From: Firmicutes bacterium CAG:460
GTDB lineage: Bacteria; Bacillota_I; Bacilli_A; RF39; UBA660
DNA: 64,000 nucleotides
Assembly: GCA_000437355.1 (NCBI GenBank)
Contig: FR899775.1
Location: 35,696-99,695 of the forward strand
Direction of reading: 5' to 3'
Position numbers and translations under genes: made by a program. The notes below the pieces were generated by a model. The model saw nothing but the letters and a program-made list of their open reading frames with translations. It was not told the DNA's origin and did not search any database. Below are positions 16,688-25,479 of this stretch, piece after piece (the first letter of the stretch is position 1; each line of letters starts with the position of its first letter).

Positions 16688-17234
16688 AATTATCACTTCC
16701 TAAATCACTTAATATTTCAGCAAGTCGATTATGAAAATCGTTTATTGTGCCATTATTAAATATATAATAATCAGCATAAGCTATCGGACCAGCCTTAGCT
16801 ATATTTTCTATTTCTGAAACATCTCTTTTAATTGCATCACTTTTACTAAAAGGTCTAACTACCCTTTTTTCTAGTCTTTCGTAACGTAATTTTTTATCAG
16901 CAACTACTGCAATTGTAGTCATTTTAAATTCATTATTTAATATAACAAGTTCATCCCAGGAATAAAGCCCATCTAAAACAACGTTATTATTTATAGATAA
17001 TTCTTTTATTTTAGGTAGCAGTACCTTAGCATAAGCACCCATTCCTAAATCTTGACGTAATTTTTCACGCATCATTTTCTCATTGTCTGGAGTTATTTCA
17101 AGACCAATTTCTTTTAACTTGTCCATAGTAACTCCCCCAAAATAAACTTTTTTATAACCTAAATTCTCCAAATAATCACAAGCTACGGATTTTCCACTGC
17201 CACACATTCCAACAATTGCAATAATCTTACCCAT
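16680..17234 (-). CDS. P-loop nucleotide kinase (UPF0200 / dephospho-CoA-kinase-like)
   Basis: The 184-residue protein has Walker A GMCGSGKS near residue 9, a DGLYSWDE segment in the Walker B position, and a lid-like KRVVRPFSKSDAIKRD region. The sequence (YFGGVTMDKLKEIG, then TPDNEKMMREKLRQDLGM) resembles the UPF0200 kinases best known in archaea, more than bacterial CoaE. The phosphate acceptor is unknown. It sits between asnS and gatC in one operon, which hints at a link to translation. GGGGG precedes the ATG. Confidence 0.75.
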   Translation of the reverse strand: MGKIIAIVGMCGSGKSVACDYLENLGYKKVYFGGVTMDKLKEIGLEITPDNEKMMREKLRQDLGMGAYAKVLLPKIKELSINNNVVLDGLYSWDELVILNNEFKMTTIAVVADKKLRYERLEKRVVRPFSKSDAIKRDVSEIENIAKAGPIAYADYYIFNNGTINDFHNRLAEILSDLGSDNFE

Positions 17235-17243
17235 AAAGCCCCC

Positions 17244-18620
17244 TTAAAATTCGCATGAACCTGGTGTTCTTGGATATGGAATAACATCGCGAATATTTTC
17301 AATACCTGTTAGATACATAATTAGTCTTTCAAATCCCATACCAAATCCAGAATGGATACATCCACCATATCTTCTTAAATTTACATACCATTCAATACTT
17401 TCTTCTTCTACACCTAGTTCTTTCATTCTAGCTAGTAAAACATCTAATTTTTCTTCTCTTTGAGAACCACCGATAAGTTCACCAGCTCCAGGAACTTCTA
17501 AGTCTACACCAGCAACAGTTTTACCATCTTCATTTAATTTCATGTAGTATGCTTTAATTCCAGCTGGCCAATTTTTAACAAATACCGGAACATTAAAATG
17601 ATTTGTTAACCATCTTTCGTGTTCTTTAGCTATATCTTCTTCATAACTTGGTTCAAATTCCCATTTTTCACCGCTATTTTTAAGTAAATCAATTACATCT
17701 TTGTGGTCAATTCTAACAAAAGTACTATTTACTACTTTTTCTAATTTTTCTTTTAATCCTTTTTCTACAAATTTATCAAAGAATTCTATTTCATCTGGAC
17801 ATGTATCTAAAACATATTTAACAATGTATTTTAAGAAATCTTCTTCAATATCCATTAAATCATTTATATCTGCAAAAGCAATTTCAGGTTCAATCATCCA
17901 AAATTCATTTGCATGTGTTTTAGTGTTTGAGTTTTCGCATCTAAATGTTGGTCCAAAAGTATAAATTTTACTAAATGATAAAGCAAATGTTTCCCCATGT
18001 AATTGTCCTGAACCTGTAATAAATGTCTTTTTATTAAATAAATCTTTACTAAAATCAACTTTACCATCTTTTTTAGGTAGATTATCAAAATCAAATGTTG
18101 TTACTTTAAACATTTGGTCAGAACCTTCACAATCGGCAGTTGTTAAAAGTGGTGTATGTACATAAATATAGTTTCTATCTTGAAAATATTTATGTATTGC
18201 ATAAGCAGCTACACTTCTTACTCTAAATACTGCTTGAAATGTATTAGCTCTTGGTCTAAGATAAGCTATACTTCTTAAAAATTCCATACTATGTTTTTTA
18301 GGTTGCAAAGGATAATCTTCTGGACAATCACCTAAAAGTTCAATAGATTTTGCTTTTAATTCATAATCTTGTCCACTACCTTCAGATTTAACAAAATCCC
18401 CAACTACTTTAATACTTGAACCATTATGTAATTTAGTTAATTCACTAAAATCTTTAAGTTCATTTGTATAAACTACTTGTAGATGTTTAAAACTTGTACC
18501 ATCCGAAAAATCTATAAACCCAAACTCTTTTTGAGGTCTATGATTTCTAATCCAACCACTGACTTCTATTTCTTTATCTAAATATTTTTCACTATCTTTT
18601 TGTAATTCTTTAATTGTCAT
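17244..18620 (-). CDS. asnS: Asparaginyl-tRNA synthetase
   Basis: This class IIb synthetase has an N-terminal OB-fold (EVSGWIRNHRPQKEFGFIDF), motif 2 (FGPTFRCENSNTKTHANEFW) and motif 3 (GFGMGFERLIMYLTG). The ending NIRDVIPYPRTPGSCEF and the ELIGGSQREE segment distinguish AsnS from AspS. The 458-residue length is normal. It attaches Asn to tRNA(Asn). GGGAAG precedes the ATG, which overlaps the stop of the upstream gene as ATGA. Confidence 0.96.
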   Translation of the reverse strand: MTIKELQKDSEKYLDKEIEVSGWIRNHRPQKEFGFIDFSDGTSFKHLQVVYTNELKDFSELTKLHNGSSIKVVGDFVKSEGSGQDYELKAKSIELLGDCPEDYPLQPKKHSMEFLRSIAYLRPRANTFQAVFRVRSVAAYAIHKYFQDRNYIYVHTPLLTTADCEGSDQMFKVTTFDFDNLPKKDGKVDFSKDLFNKKTFITGSGQLHGETFALSFSKIYTFGPTFRCENSNTKTHANEFWMIEPEIAFADINDLMDIEEDFLKYIVKYVLDTCPDEIEFFDKFVEKGLKEKLEKVVNSTFVRIDHKDVIDLLKNSGEKWEFEPSYEEDIAKEHERWLTNHFNVPVFVKNWPAGIKAYYMKLNEDGKTVAGVDLEVPGAGELIGGSQREEKLDVLLARMKELGVEEESIEWYVNLRRYGGCIHSGFGMGFERLIMYLTGIENIRDVIPYPRTPGSCEF

Positions 18621-19642
18621 TTTACTTCCCTCTTTCTTTTTAAATTACTACTTAATATTTCAATAAAATCTTCTTTTTTATAACTATCTTTAAACTGCAT
18701 TTTTAAATTAATTCCTGCTAGTTTATATTGATTAATTAAATCTTCAAAATCATTATTTTCTCCCATTAAGGAGATATTAATACTTCTACTTATATTAATT
18801 CCTAATGTATACATAGCCATTAATGCTTCTAAAAAATCATTCATATTACTTAAAATATAATTTTTTACTTTATTAAATTCGTTAGTATTTTCTTTAAAAT
18901 CACTAACACTTTTCCACCAATTTAACAAAATATTTTCATTTTTTCCAATACCAAAATTTAACCATTCTTCTATATATGCACGTTCTTCAAAGCCATAAAA
19001 TTCATTTTCTATATCAGCATGAGTATTACTTAATTCTTCTTCTAAAGATAATATAAATACATTCTTCATTGCATGATATTCACTATTTAATTCTATTTTA
19101 ACATTTCTAACTATAGTCATTAACTTATCTAAATCTGCATCAACACTACCTCTTTTAAAAGAACTTCTAATACCAGCAATAATGTTTATATTTAAAAATT
19201 CCATGATAAATAAAGCATCCATTACATCTTCACATCTATTTTTTATTAAACTTAAAAACATTTCATATTCTAAAGTATCTTTCTTAAATAAATTCATTTT
19301 ATTAACAAATTTAATTAATAAATTTTCTAAATAACTATTATCTATTGCAACATTATCTTTATATTTATTAGCATTATCTCCTAAAAATAAATATCTCATT
19401 AACTCTAAATCTTCATCTGATGAAAAATAATTAGACATATACTTATTTAGTTTTCCCTTTTTACTTGCATTTATAATATTTGTACTATCTTTTCCTAAGC
19501 AATAAAGAAATGATACAACATCCAAGGCTCTTTTACTATTTTTTAAAACATATTTAATAATACTTTTTCTTACTTCATTGTTATATGTTACTTCGTTATT
19601 GTAAAGTATCCAATTTATAACTATTTTATTTATATAATCCAT
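18617..19642 (-). CDS. Hypothetical all-helical protein
   Basis: About 341 residues from ATG 19642, chosen because GAGAGGT lies four bases upstream (an in-frame ATG at 19660 has no such site). The protein looks all-alpha, with two similar halves: the pattern DALFIMEFLNINIIAGIRSS resembles EALMAMYTLGINISRSINIS later on, and RALDVVSFLYCLGKDSTNII earlier. It may thus be a helical repeat protein with at least three units. It has no catalytic motif or signal peptide. It overlaps asnS by four bases and is probably co-expressed with it. Confidence 0.65.
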   Translation of the reverse strand: MDYINKIVINWILYNNEVTYNNEVRKSIIKYVLKNSKRALDVVSFLYCLGKDSTNIINASKKGKLNKYMSNYFSSDEDLELMRYLFLGDNANKYKDNVAIDNSYLENLLIKFVNKMNLFKKDTLEYEMFLSLIKNRCEDVMDALFIMEFLNINIIAGIRSSFKRGSVDADLDKLMTIVRNVKIELNSEYHAMKNVFILSLEEELSNTHADIENEFYGFEERAYIEEWLNFGIGKNENILLNWWKSVSDFKENTNEFNKVKNYILSNMNDFLEALMAMYTLGINISRSINISLMGENNDFEDLINQYKLAGINLKMQFKDSYKKEDFIEILSSNLKRKREVK

Positions 19643-19652
19643 ATTAACCTCT

Positions 19653-20357
19653 CTATACATTACCTAATATATATTCTAAAACATCTGCTTCATCTATTTT
19701 TATTACTTCTTCAGTATAATTATCTTTTATACTAATAATTCCTTTATTTAAGTCTTCTTCATCTAATAAAATATTAAACTTACTATTTACTTTTTCATTT
19801 ATAACACAATTTATATTATTAATTCTTAAATCTTGAGCTATTTTTAAAGCATGATAGCTTTCTTCTTCACTAACACCAATAACACTAACATCAATATTTA
19901 CATCTAAGGCATTATCTCTGATAATATTCATTACAGCATTAATTAAAATTTCTATATTTATTTTAACAGTTATTTCATTACTATTTTTACTACCAACACC
20001 TAAAATAGCATCTTCATACATATATGACCAACTTAAGATATCACTATCATCATTAATGTAATATATTTCTAGCATATCAAGAATATCATTCATTTCATTA
20101 TCTTTATTTATAAGTATTTCTACATTTTCTAAACCCATTCTTTTAAATAGGTTATATCCAAGACTTATTACTTCAGCATCACTTATTTTATCAAGAGAAT
20201 TTTTTACATGTATTTCTATATTTTTTAAATCATTAGTATAATATTTATTAGCATTAGTTTCTCCAATAACAAACTCATAATTGTAATTATCCATATGTTG
20301 ATTTAATATTTCTATTAAATAATTATATAATCTTGCTTTCTTACCACTTAATATCAT
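19653..20357 (-). CDS. Degenerate histidyl-tRNA synthetase-like protein
   Basis: The 234-residue protein reads like a shortened, decayed HisRS. DAEVISLGYNLFKRMGLENV followed by EILINKDN corresponds to the HisRS stretch ending in L.INS. YEDAILGVG lies where GGGRYDGL would be. The C-terminal part (SYHALKIAQDLRINNINCVI, then a GIISIKDNYTEEVIKI strand pair) resembles the HisRS anticodon-binding domain. Motifs 2 and 3 and the histidine-binding loops are missing, so aminoacylation is unlikely. HisZ and Gcn2 show that HisRS-like domains can be reused. In many Bacilli hisS is next to aspS, as here. ATG 20357 follows AAGGA. Confidence 0.6.
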   Translation of the reverse strand: MILSGKKARLYNYLIEILNQHMDNYNYEFVIGETNANKYYTNDLKNIEIHVKNSLDKISDAEVISLGYNLFKRMGLENVEILINKDNEMNDILDMLEIYYINDDSDILSWSYMYEDAILGVGSKNSNEITVKINIEILINAVMNIIRDNALDVNIDVSVIGVSEEESYHALKIAQDLRINNINCVINEKVNSKFNILLDEEDLNKGIISIKDNYTEEVIKIDEADVLEYILGNV

Positions 20358-20396
20358 AAATATCAGTCCTTTCAATTACTCTTTATTTTACCATAT

Positions 20397-20423
20397 TTAA
20401 AAAGGAAATAGAATACTATTTCC
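20397..20423 (-). terminator. Hairpin with T-run upstream of the HisRS-like gene
   Basis: On the minus strand GGAAATAG pairs with CTATTTCC around TATT, followed by TTTTT. It lies between the terminator at 20526 and the gene start, so it may act as an attenuator or second terminator. Confidence 0.7.
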
Positions 20424-20525
20424 CAAAATTTTACAAAAATAATGATTAAATTATTGAAATTTTAATATTTAAATAGTTTTCATAAACCAAGAGCATCAAA
20501 ATAAAATAACATATCTTTTTATATT

Positions 20526-20548
20526 AAAAAGAAAGTATTTCTACTTTC
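20526..20548 (-). terminator. Terminator after the 20541-21263 gene
   Basis: On the minus strand GAAAGTA pairs with TACTTTC around GAAA, then TTTTT. The stop codon is in the stem. Confidence 0.75.
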
Positions 20549-21263
20549 CTTCATTAGTCTTAAGCCAAAGCATAAAATCATCTAATAAATCATACTCTGT
20601 ATCTTTATAATTATCATATACATATTTTAAAATATCTATAACATTAGCATCTTTATTATCTAGTGTTACAACTCTAATATCTTTCGTAGCAACATATCTT
20701 CCTCTGAAAGTAGACATATTCCATGAATCCATCATTTTGCTATCAAAATTACTATATTCACCATATATTTCTTTCATAATTAAATAATCTGTTGAATCTT
20801 CATCATGATTAAATTTTGTTTTTATTTCATCATATTCTAATCTATTATAATCACAACCATTTGATACATTTAATACCATATAACAATATTCTAGCATATC
20901 ATGGTAATATTTTGTAAAAACAATATTTTTTCTATAATCATCTTTTTTATATTCTTTAGTTATAAAAGTTCTATTCCATTCATAAATTTTAGTTTTCTTT
21001 AAATTATCATCATATTTATTTTCAATAGCTTTCTTACCAAAGATTTCATTCATTCTCCATTTTAAATAGACATCATGGAACTTTAATATACCACTTACAC
21101 CGGTAGAAAAATATATTCTTCTTGTTTCTTTAAGTAAAGCACTACAATCTGCTTGCTTACTTGTTAAATTGTCTTTTTCAATTCTTCCTAAATTACTTAT
21201 TTGATTAAAATGGAAATATGCTCTTGATAATTCTAAATCTTGTAAATCAACCCTTCTTAACAT
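20541..21263 (-). CDS. Hypothetical protein downstream of aspS
   Basis: This 240-residue soluble protein is rich in Tyr, Asp and Lys and is probably mostly helical, with YYHDMLEYCYMVLN around residue 120 and DLLDDFMLWLKT at the C-terminus. It starts 11 bases after the aspS stop behind an AGAGGG site. It is followed by a terminator, so it is the last gene of the T-box-controlled aspS transcript. I do not recognise the family. No signal peptide or transmembrane helix is present. Confidence 0.65.
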   Translation of the reverse strand: MLRRVDLQDLELSRAYFHFNQISNLGRIEKDNLTSKQADCSALLKETRRIYFSTGVSGILKFHDVYLKWRMNEIFGKKAIENKYDDNLKKTKIYEWNRTFITKEYKKDDYRKNIVFTKYYHDMLEYCYMVLNVSNGCDYNRLEYDEIKTKFNHDEDSTDYLIMKEIYGEYSNFDSKMMDSWNMSTFRGRYVATKDIRVVTLDNKDANVIDILKYVYDNYKDTEYDLLDDFMLWLKTNEGK

Positions 21264-21274
21264 ATTTTTCCCTC

Positions 21275-23014
21275 TTATATATCTAGTTTAATATGAGCTT
21301 CTTTTAATTGTTCTGGGAAAGCTTCACTAGGACAACCCATCATAGCATCAGCTCCGTTTGCACCGATTGGGAATGGTACTATTTCTCTGATATTTTCTTC
21401 ATCTTTTAATAACATAATAATTCTATCAATACCAGGAGCCATACCAGCATGTGGAGGTGCTCCATATTTAAATGCTTCATATAAACTTGGGAATTTACTT
21501 CTTACAATATCTTCACCATAACCAACAAGTTCAAAGGCTTTTTTAAGTATTTCTGGAGAATGATTACGAACTCCACCAGAAGCCATTTCATAACCATTAC
21601 AAACAAAGTCATATTGGAACGCTTCAATTTCAAATGGATTTTTATTATTTAGGGCATCTAACCCACCTTTTGGCATACTAAATGGATTGTGTGAAAATTC
21701 AATTGCTCCAGTTTCTTCGTTTTCTTCATAGAATGGAAAATCATTTATAATACAAAATTCATATCTATTTTTATCAATTAGGTCTAGCTCTTGACCTAAT
21801 TTAGTACGCAGATTACCCATTATTCTTGCACATCTGTTTTTATCTGCAACAATAAATAAGGCATCATTTTCATGTAAATTCATTTTTTCAATTAATTCAT
21901 TCTTTACTTCATCACTCATAAACTTAGTTAAAGATGATTTTAATTCCATACCTTCCTTTACTTGAATATAACCTAAATTACCATGAATTCCTTTTACATA
22001 CTCTTCCATAGATTTATACCATGAATTAGATTTTTCAATATTTTCTACTTTAATACATCTAACAACAGTATCTTTAAATGGTGCAAAATCACTTTTACCC
22101 ATTATATCAGATATATCTTCAATTATTAATGGATTTCTTAAGTCTGGTTTATCACTACCATATTTTAATATTGCATCTTTAAATTTAATTCTTCTAAAAG
22201 GTGCTGGACTTACATATTTGTCACTAAATGTACTAAATACATCATAAAATACTTTTTCACCAACTTTATAAACATCTTCATCAGTTGCAAAACTCATTTC
22301 AAAGTCAAGTTGATAAAATTCACCATACAATCTATCACTTCTTGGGTCTTCATCTCTAAAACATGGTGCTATTTGGAAATATTTATTAAATCCAGATACC
22401 ATTAATAATTGTTTAAAGATTTGTGGTGATTGAGGAAGGGCATAAAACTTACCTGCAAATTTTCTTGATGGAATTATAAAGTCTCTAGCTCCTTCTGGAC
22501 TTGTTGCTGTAATAATTGGTGTTTGCACTTCTAAAAAGTCCATTTCTTTCATTGTTTTTCTTAAGAAATCCATAATCTTACTTCTAAATATAATATTATC
22601 ATGAACTTCTTTATTTCTTAAATCTAGATAACGATATTTAAGTCTTGTATCTTCATTAGATTCTTTAGATTTATTAATTTCAAGTGGTAAAACATTTATA
22701 CAATCCCCAAGAACTTCAAGCGTCTCAAGTCTAACTTCAATTTCTCCAGTTTTCATGTTTTTGTTAACCATATCTGGCGTTCTAGCCTCAACTACCCCAG
22801 TAATTGTAACTGTTGCTTCACGATGTAAATTTTTATATTTTTCTACATCTTCAGATATTAATTGCACAATACCTGTTTCATCTCTTAGCGTAATAAATAC
22901 TAAATTACCAAGATTTCTAATACTATTAACCCATCCTGCTAACCTAATATTTTTACCAATATATGAAGAATTTACTTCTCCACAATAAATATCTCTGTAC
23001 ATATTTTCTTTCAT
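21275..23014 (-). CDS. aspS: Aspartyl-tRNA synthetase
   Basis: The 579-residue protein is a bacterial-type AspRS: OB-fold (AGWVNSIRNLGNLVFITLRD), motif 1 region (FLEVQTPIITATSPEGARDF), motif 2 (FQIAPCFRDEDPRSDR), the bacterial GAD insert in the middle, and motif 3 (GMAPGIDRIIMLL). The downstream IREIVPFP strand is present. GGAGGAG lies eight bases before the ATG. Expression is controlled by a T-box leader. The first ten codons are nearly duplicated at the start of the neighbouring gene at 23983. Confidence 0.96.
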   Translation of the reverse strand: MKENMYRDIYCGEVNSSYIGKNIRLAGWVNSIRNLGNLVFITLRDETGIVQLISEDVEKYKNLHREATVTITGVVEARTPDMVNKNMKTGEIEVRLETLEVLGDCINVLPLEINKSKESNEDTRLKYRYLDLRNKEVHDNIIFRSKIMDFLRKTMKEMDFLEVQTPIITATSPEGARDFIIPSRKFAGKFYALPQSPQIFKQLLMVSGFNKYFQIAPCFRDEDPRSDRLYGEFYQLDFEMSFATDEDVYKVGEKVFYDVFSTFSDKYVSPAPFRRIKFKDAILKYGSDKPDLRNPLIIEDISDIMGKSDFAPFKDTVVRCIKVENIEKSNSWYKSMEEYVKGIHGNLGYIQVKEGMELKSSLTKFMSDEVKNELIEKMNLHENDALFIVADKNRCARIMGNLRTKLGQELDLIDKNRYEFCIINDFPFYEENEETGAIEFSHNPFSMPKGGLDALNNKNPFEIEAFQYDFVCNGYEMASGGVRNHSPEILKKAFELVGYGEDIVRSKFPSLYEAFKYGAPPHAGMAPGIDRIIMLLKDEENIREIVPFPIGANGADAMMGCPSEAFPEQLKEAHIKLDI

Positions 23015-23035
23015 ATTTTTTACTCCTCCATAAAT

Positions 23036-23250
23036 ATAAAAAATTCTATAAATTAATTTAGCTTAAGGACGAGTATAACCCGCGGTGCCACCTTAATTCA
23101 TAGAATTCTATGCATCTTAATTTGCTATATCGGGCTTACCCGTTTACTTTCAAGGTACTATCTTCAATAACTTAAGTTACTAGTTTTCACCATCCACTAG
23201 TTCTCTATAAACTATCAGTTACCTACTGGTTTACCAAATAAATCATAATT
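23036..23250 (-). promoter_or_regulatory. T-box leader controlling aspS
   Basis: The minus-strand T-box core AAGGTGGCACCGCGGG lies at 23094-23079. It forms an antiterminator with CCTT at about 23068. The competing terminator pairs AATTCTATGAATTAA with TTAATTTATAGAATT and ends in a T-run at 23043-23036. Upstream are a Stem I with GGATGGTG-like distal loop and, before AGTACC, the sequence GAAGAT. GAT (23162-23160) is a plausible Asp specifier codon. Uncharged tRNA(Asp) would bind and allow transcription of aspS. Confidence 0.92.
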
Positions 23251-23252
23251 AA

Positions 23253-23281
23253 AATATACTACTTTTTTAATCATTTGTCTA
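23253..23281 (-). promoter_or_regulatory. Promoter of the aspS T-box transcript
   Basis: TAGACA (23281-23276), a 17-base spacer and TATATT (23258-23253) on the minus strand. The -35 box lies in a short sequence also found near 24008. Confidence 0.65.
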
Positions 23282-23287
23282 GATATT

Positions 23288-23983
23288 TTATTTATTTTTC
23301 TCACGTTTTAACTTTATATCTTCTTCTCTTTCAAAGAAACTATTATAGATTTTATCATAAAGCATTTGTTCATCTTTATATTTTCTAGCAGCAAAATCAC
23401 AAATATAAGGGATTTCAATCGAAATATCACTATATTTTGCAACAATTACATTTGCATCCTTTAAAATCGAAACAATAATTATATTTTCATAAAAATACAA
23501 CAATGTTGCATCACTTGATGTTTCTTTTACGGAACAACGCTTTCCATAAAAATATGCTTGTTTTAAATATTCTGTAAACTTACGATATTTTTCATAAAAT
23601 TTATAACTAGACATATAGAATGTCTCTGTTGGTTCCGTACCATTGTTGCTTTTCTTTAAATAAGATACAAAATTACCAACTATGCCATTTTTTAAAACAA
23701 TTTCAGGAACCTCATCTTCAGAAACTTTAGCTGATATATATAATTCATATTTATAATCTTCATGTATTTCGTCTTTACCTATAAATGTTAAACTTCCAAG
23801 AGTCCCTAAAACCTTTTCATCTTCAGTACCCAATTGAACAGCTTTTAATATAACCATAGCTTTATTAAATGTTTGCAAGGCATTATTAATTTCTTCTAAA
23901 TCGGTTGATTGCAATTCCATCAATCTATTTTTTAGTTTATCTACCAACATTTTATAAATGTCTCTGTACATATTTTCCTTCAT
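23288..23983 (-). CDS. Chimeric short paralogue: aspS start fused to J-protein-family tail
   Basis: The first ten residues, MKENMYRDIY, are identical to the AspS N-terminus, and 28 of 30 bases match. From residue 11 on the 231-residue protein follows the C-terminal half of the adjacent 481-residue J-domain protein. Compare NKAMVILKAVQLGTEDEKVL here with NRAMTKLKAVQFGTEDEKVL there, and the shared KREKNK end. It has no J-domain. The function of the shared domain is unknown. The downstream sequence GTCTAGATATTTTATTTATT also recurs after the J-protein gene, marking a duplicated block. The upstream site is weak (AGAAGAG). The frame is long and conserved, so the gene is probably expressed. Confidence 0.7.
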   Translation of the reverse strand: MKENMYRDIYKMLVDKLKNRLMELQSTDLEEINNALQTFNKAMVILKAVQLGTEDEKVLGTLGSLTFIGKDEIHEDYKYELYISAKVSEDEVPEIVLKNGIVGNFVSYLKKSNNGTEPTETFYMSSYKFYEKYRKFTEYLKQAYFYGKRCSVKETSSDATLLYFYENIIIVSILKDANVIVAKYSDISIEIPYICDFAARKYKDEQMLYDKIYNSFFEREEDIKLKREKNK

Positions 23984-24019
23984 TTTCTCTCTTCTTTCTT
24001 TGTTTTTTGTCTAGATATT

Positions 24020-25465
24020 TTATTTATTCTTTTCTCTTTTTAATATATTATTTTCATTATTTTTAAACTTTATTTCTTTTTTGCTATTAAAGAAACTATT
24101 ATAAATTCTATCATATAACGCTTGCTTATCTTTATATGTTCTACTAGCAGTATCCGTTGCATGAGTATTTAATGAATGGAATTCATTAAAACTCACTAGT
24201 AATATTTTATCATTTTCTGTTAAAAGAATATAACAACCAGTATTTTCATAATAATATAATGCTGTAGTTATAAATTTTGTATTTAAATATTGAATATAAC
24301 CTTTATCACCTAAGAAATTCAAATCTTTTAAAACATCTTTAAAATTATTATATTTTTTATAAAACCCTTCTTTAGTCATAAAAACTTCTTCTGCCATGCC
24401 AGATGGGAACTTCTTTAAAAAAGATACAAAATTTCCTACTTCACCCTTTTTCAAAACAATCTCAGTTTCTTCATTATCAGAAAAATTGGCTGTAATATAT
24501 AATTCATATTCACTTTCTTTAAGCTCATCATCATTTGTAAAAGCTAAATTACCAAGAATACCTAAAACTTTTTCATCTTCAGTACCAAATTGAACGGCTT
24601 TTAATTTAGTCATAGCTCTATTAAATACATTCATAGCGATATCAATATCTTCTGTATCTGTTGGTTTTAACTTCATCATTCTTTTGTTAAAGTTGTTCAT
24701 TATTGCTTTATAAGTATCCCACATTTTATTATTTAATTCTTCATCTTTTAAAATTCTTGTCTTTATTTCAGCTTGTAATTTATATATACCATCATCTAAT
24801 GTAATTTTTTTATCAATAATTTCTTTAATTATTATTTCTTTTACATCAAAAATCTCTTCTAATATTTTACTATTAACATTTTTATCTTTAAACATAGATA
24901 ATATAATTTGATTTAAGCTTTTATCAATTTTTTCATATTTTCTTCTAATTTCATTTACTTCTTTTACATAATCATCAAAAGAACAATCATCATTAATTGG
25001 TTCAAAGTTGCTTATCCAAAATTCAGGTACATTTTTTAATATTTCATTTCTATAACTTTCAAATAAATCTTTTATAGCACCATTAGTAATATAATATTTA
25101 AAATCTATTAGTTCTATTAGTTGTATTGTTTTTTCTAAAGTAAAAGTTTTAATGACATTATCAATTGCATTTGCATATTTAAATTCTAATGTATCAGGCA
25201 AATAAACTGTTTTACTAGTATAAAATTTTAATTTCTCCTTTAAGTCATTATACTTCTTCATGAGTTCATCATTAACAGTACTTTTACTTGACACTTTATG
25301 ACTTTTTAATACTTCATATGCAGAATTAATCTTCTTCATCATCTCTTCATCCCCATTTAAATCCGGATGATATTTTTTAGATAATTTCAAAAATCTTTTC
25401 TTTAATTCTTCTTTTGTAAAATTACCTGTAAATCCAAATAACTTTAATGCTTCATTATAATTCAC
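24020..25465 (-). CDS. J-domain protein with unknown C-terminal domains
   Basis: Residues 1-60 form a J-domain: FTKEELKKRFLKLSKKYHPD with the HPD motif at 33-35, then INSAYEVLKS. J-domains stimulate DnaK-type chaperones. The remaining 420 residues are helical then mixed and match the neighbouring 438-residue protein (DDCSFDDYVKEVNEI here, FDCNFDTFVNQVHEI there) and the short chimeric paralogue. There is no G/F region or zinc finger, so it is a J-protein of class C type, possibly recruiting DnaK to a special client. ATG 25465 follows GGAGG. It lies in an operon-like row of four minus-strand genes. Confidence 0.75.
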   Translation of the reverse strand: MNYNEALKLFGFTGNFTKEELKKRFLKLSKKYHPDLNGDEEMMKKINSAYEVLKSHKVSSKSTVNDELMKKYNDLKEKLKFYTSKTVYLPDTLEFKYANAIDNVIKTFTLEKTIQLIELIDFKYYITNGAIKDLFESYRNEILKNVPEFWISNFEPINDDCSFDDYVKEVNEIRRKYEKIDKSLNQIILSMFKDKNVNSKILEEIFDVKEIIIKEIIDKKITLDDGIYKLQAEIKTRILKDEELNNKMWDTYKAIMNNFNKRMMKLKPTDTEDIDIAMNVFNRAMTKLKAVQFGTEDEKVLGILGNLAFTNDDELKESEYELYITANFSDNEETEIVLKKGEVGNFVSFLKKFPSGMAEEVFMTKEGFYKKYNNFKDVLKDLNFLGDKGYIQYLNTKFITTALYYYENTGCYILLTENDKILLVSFNEFHSLNTHATDTASRTYKDKQALYDRIYNSFFNSKKEIKFKNNENNILKREKNK

Positions 25466-25479
25466 GATTTATCCTCCAT

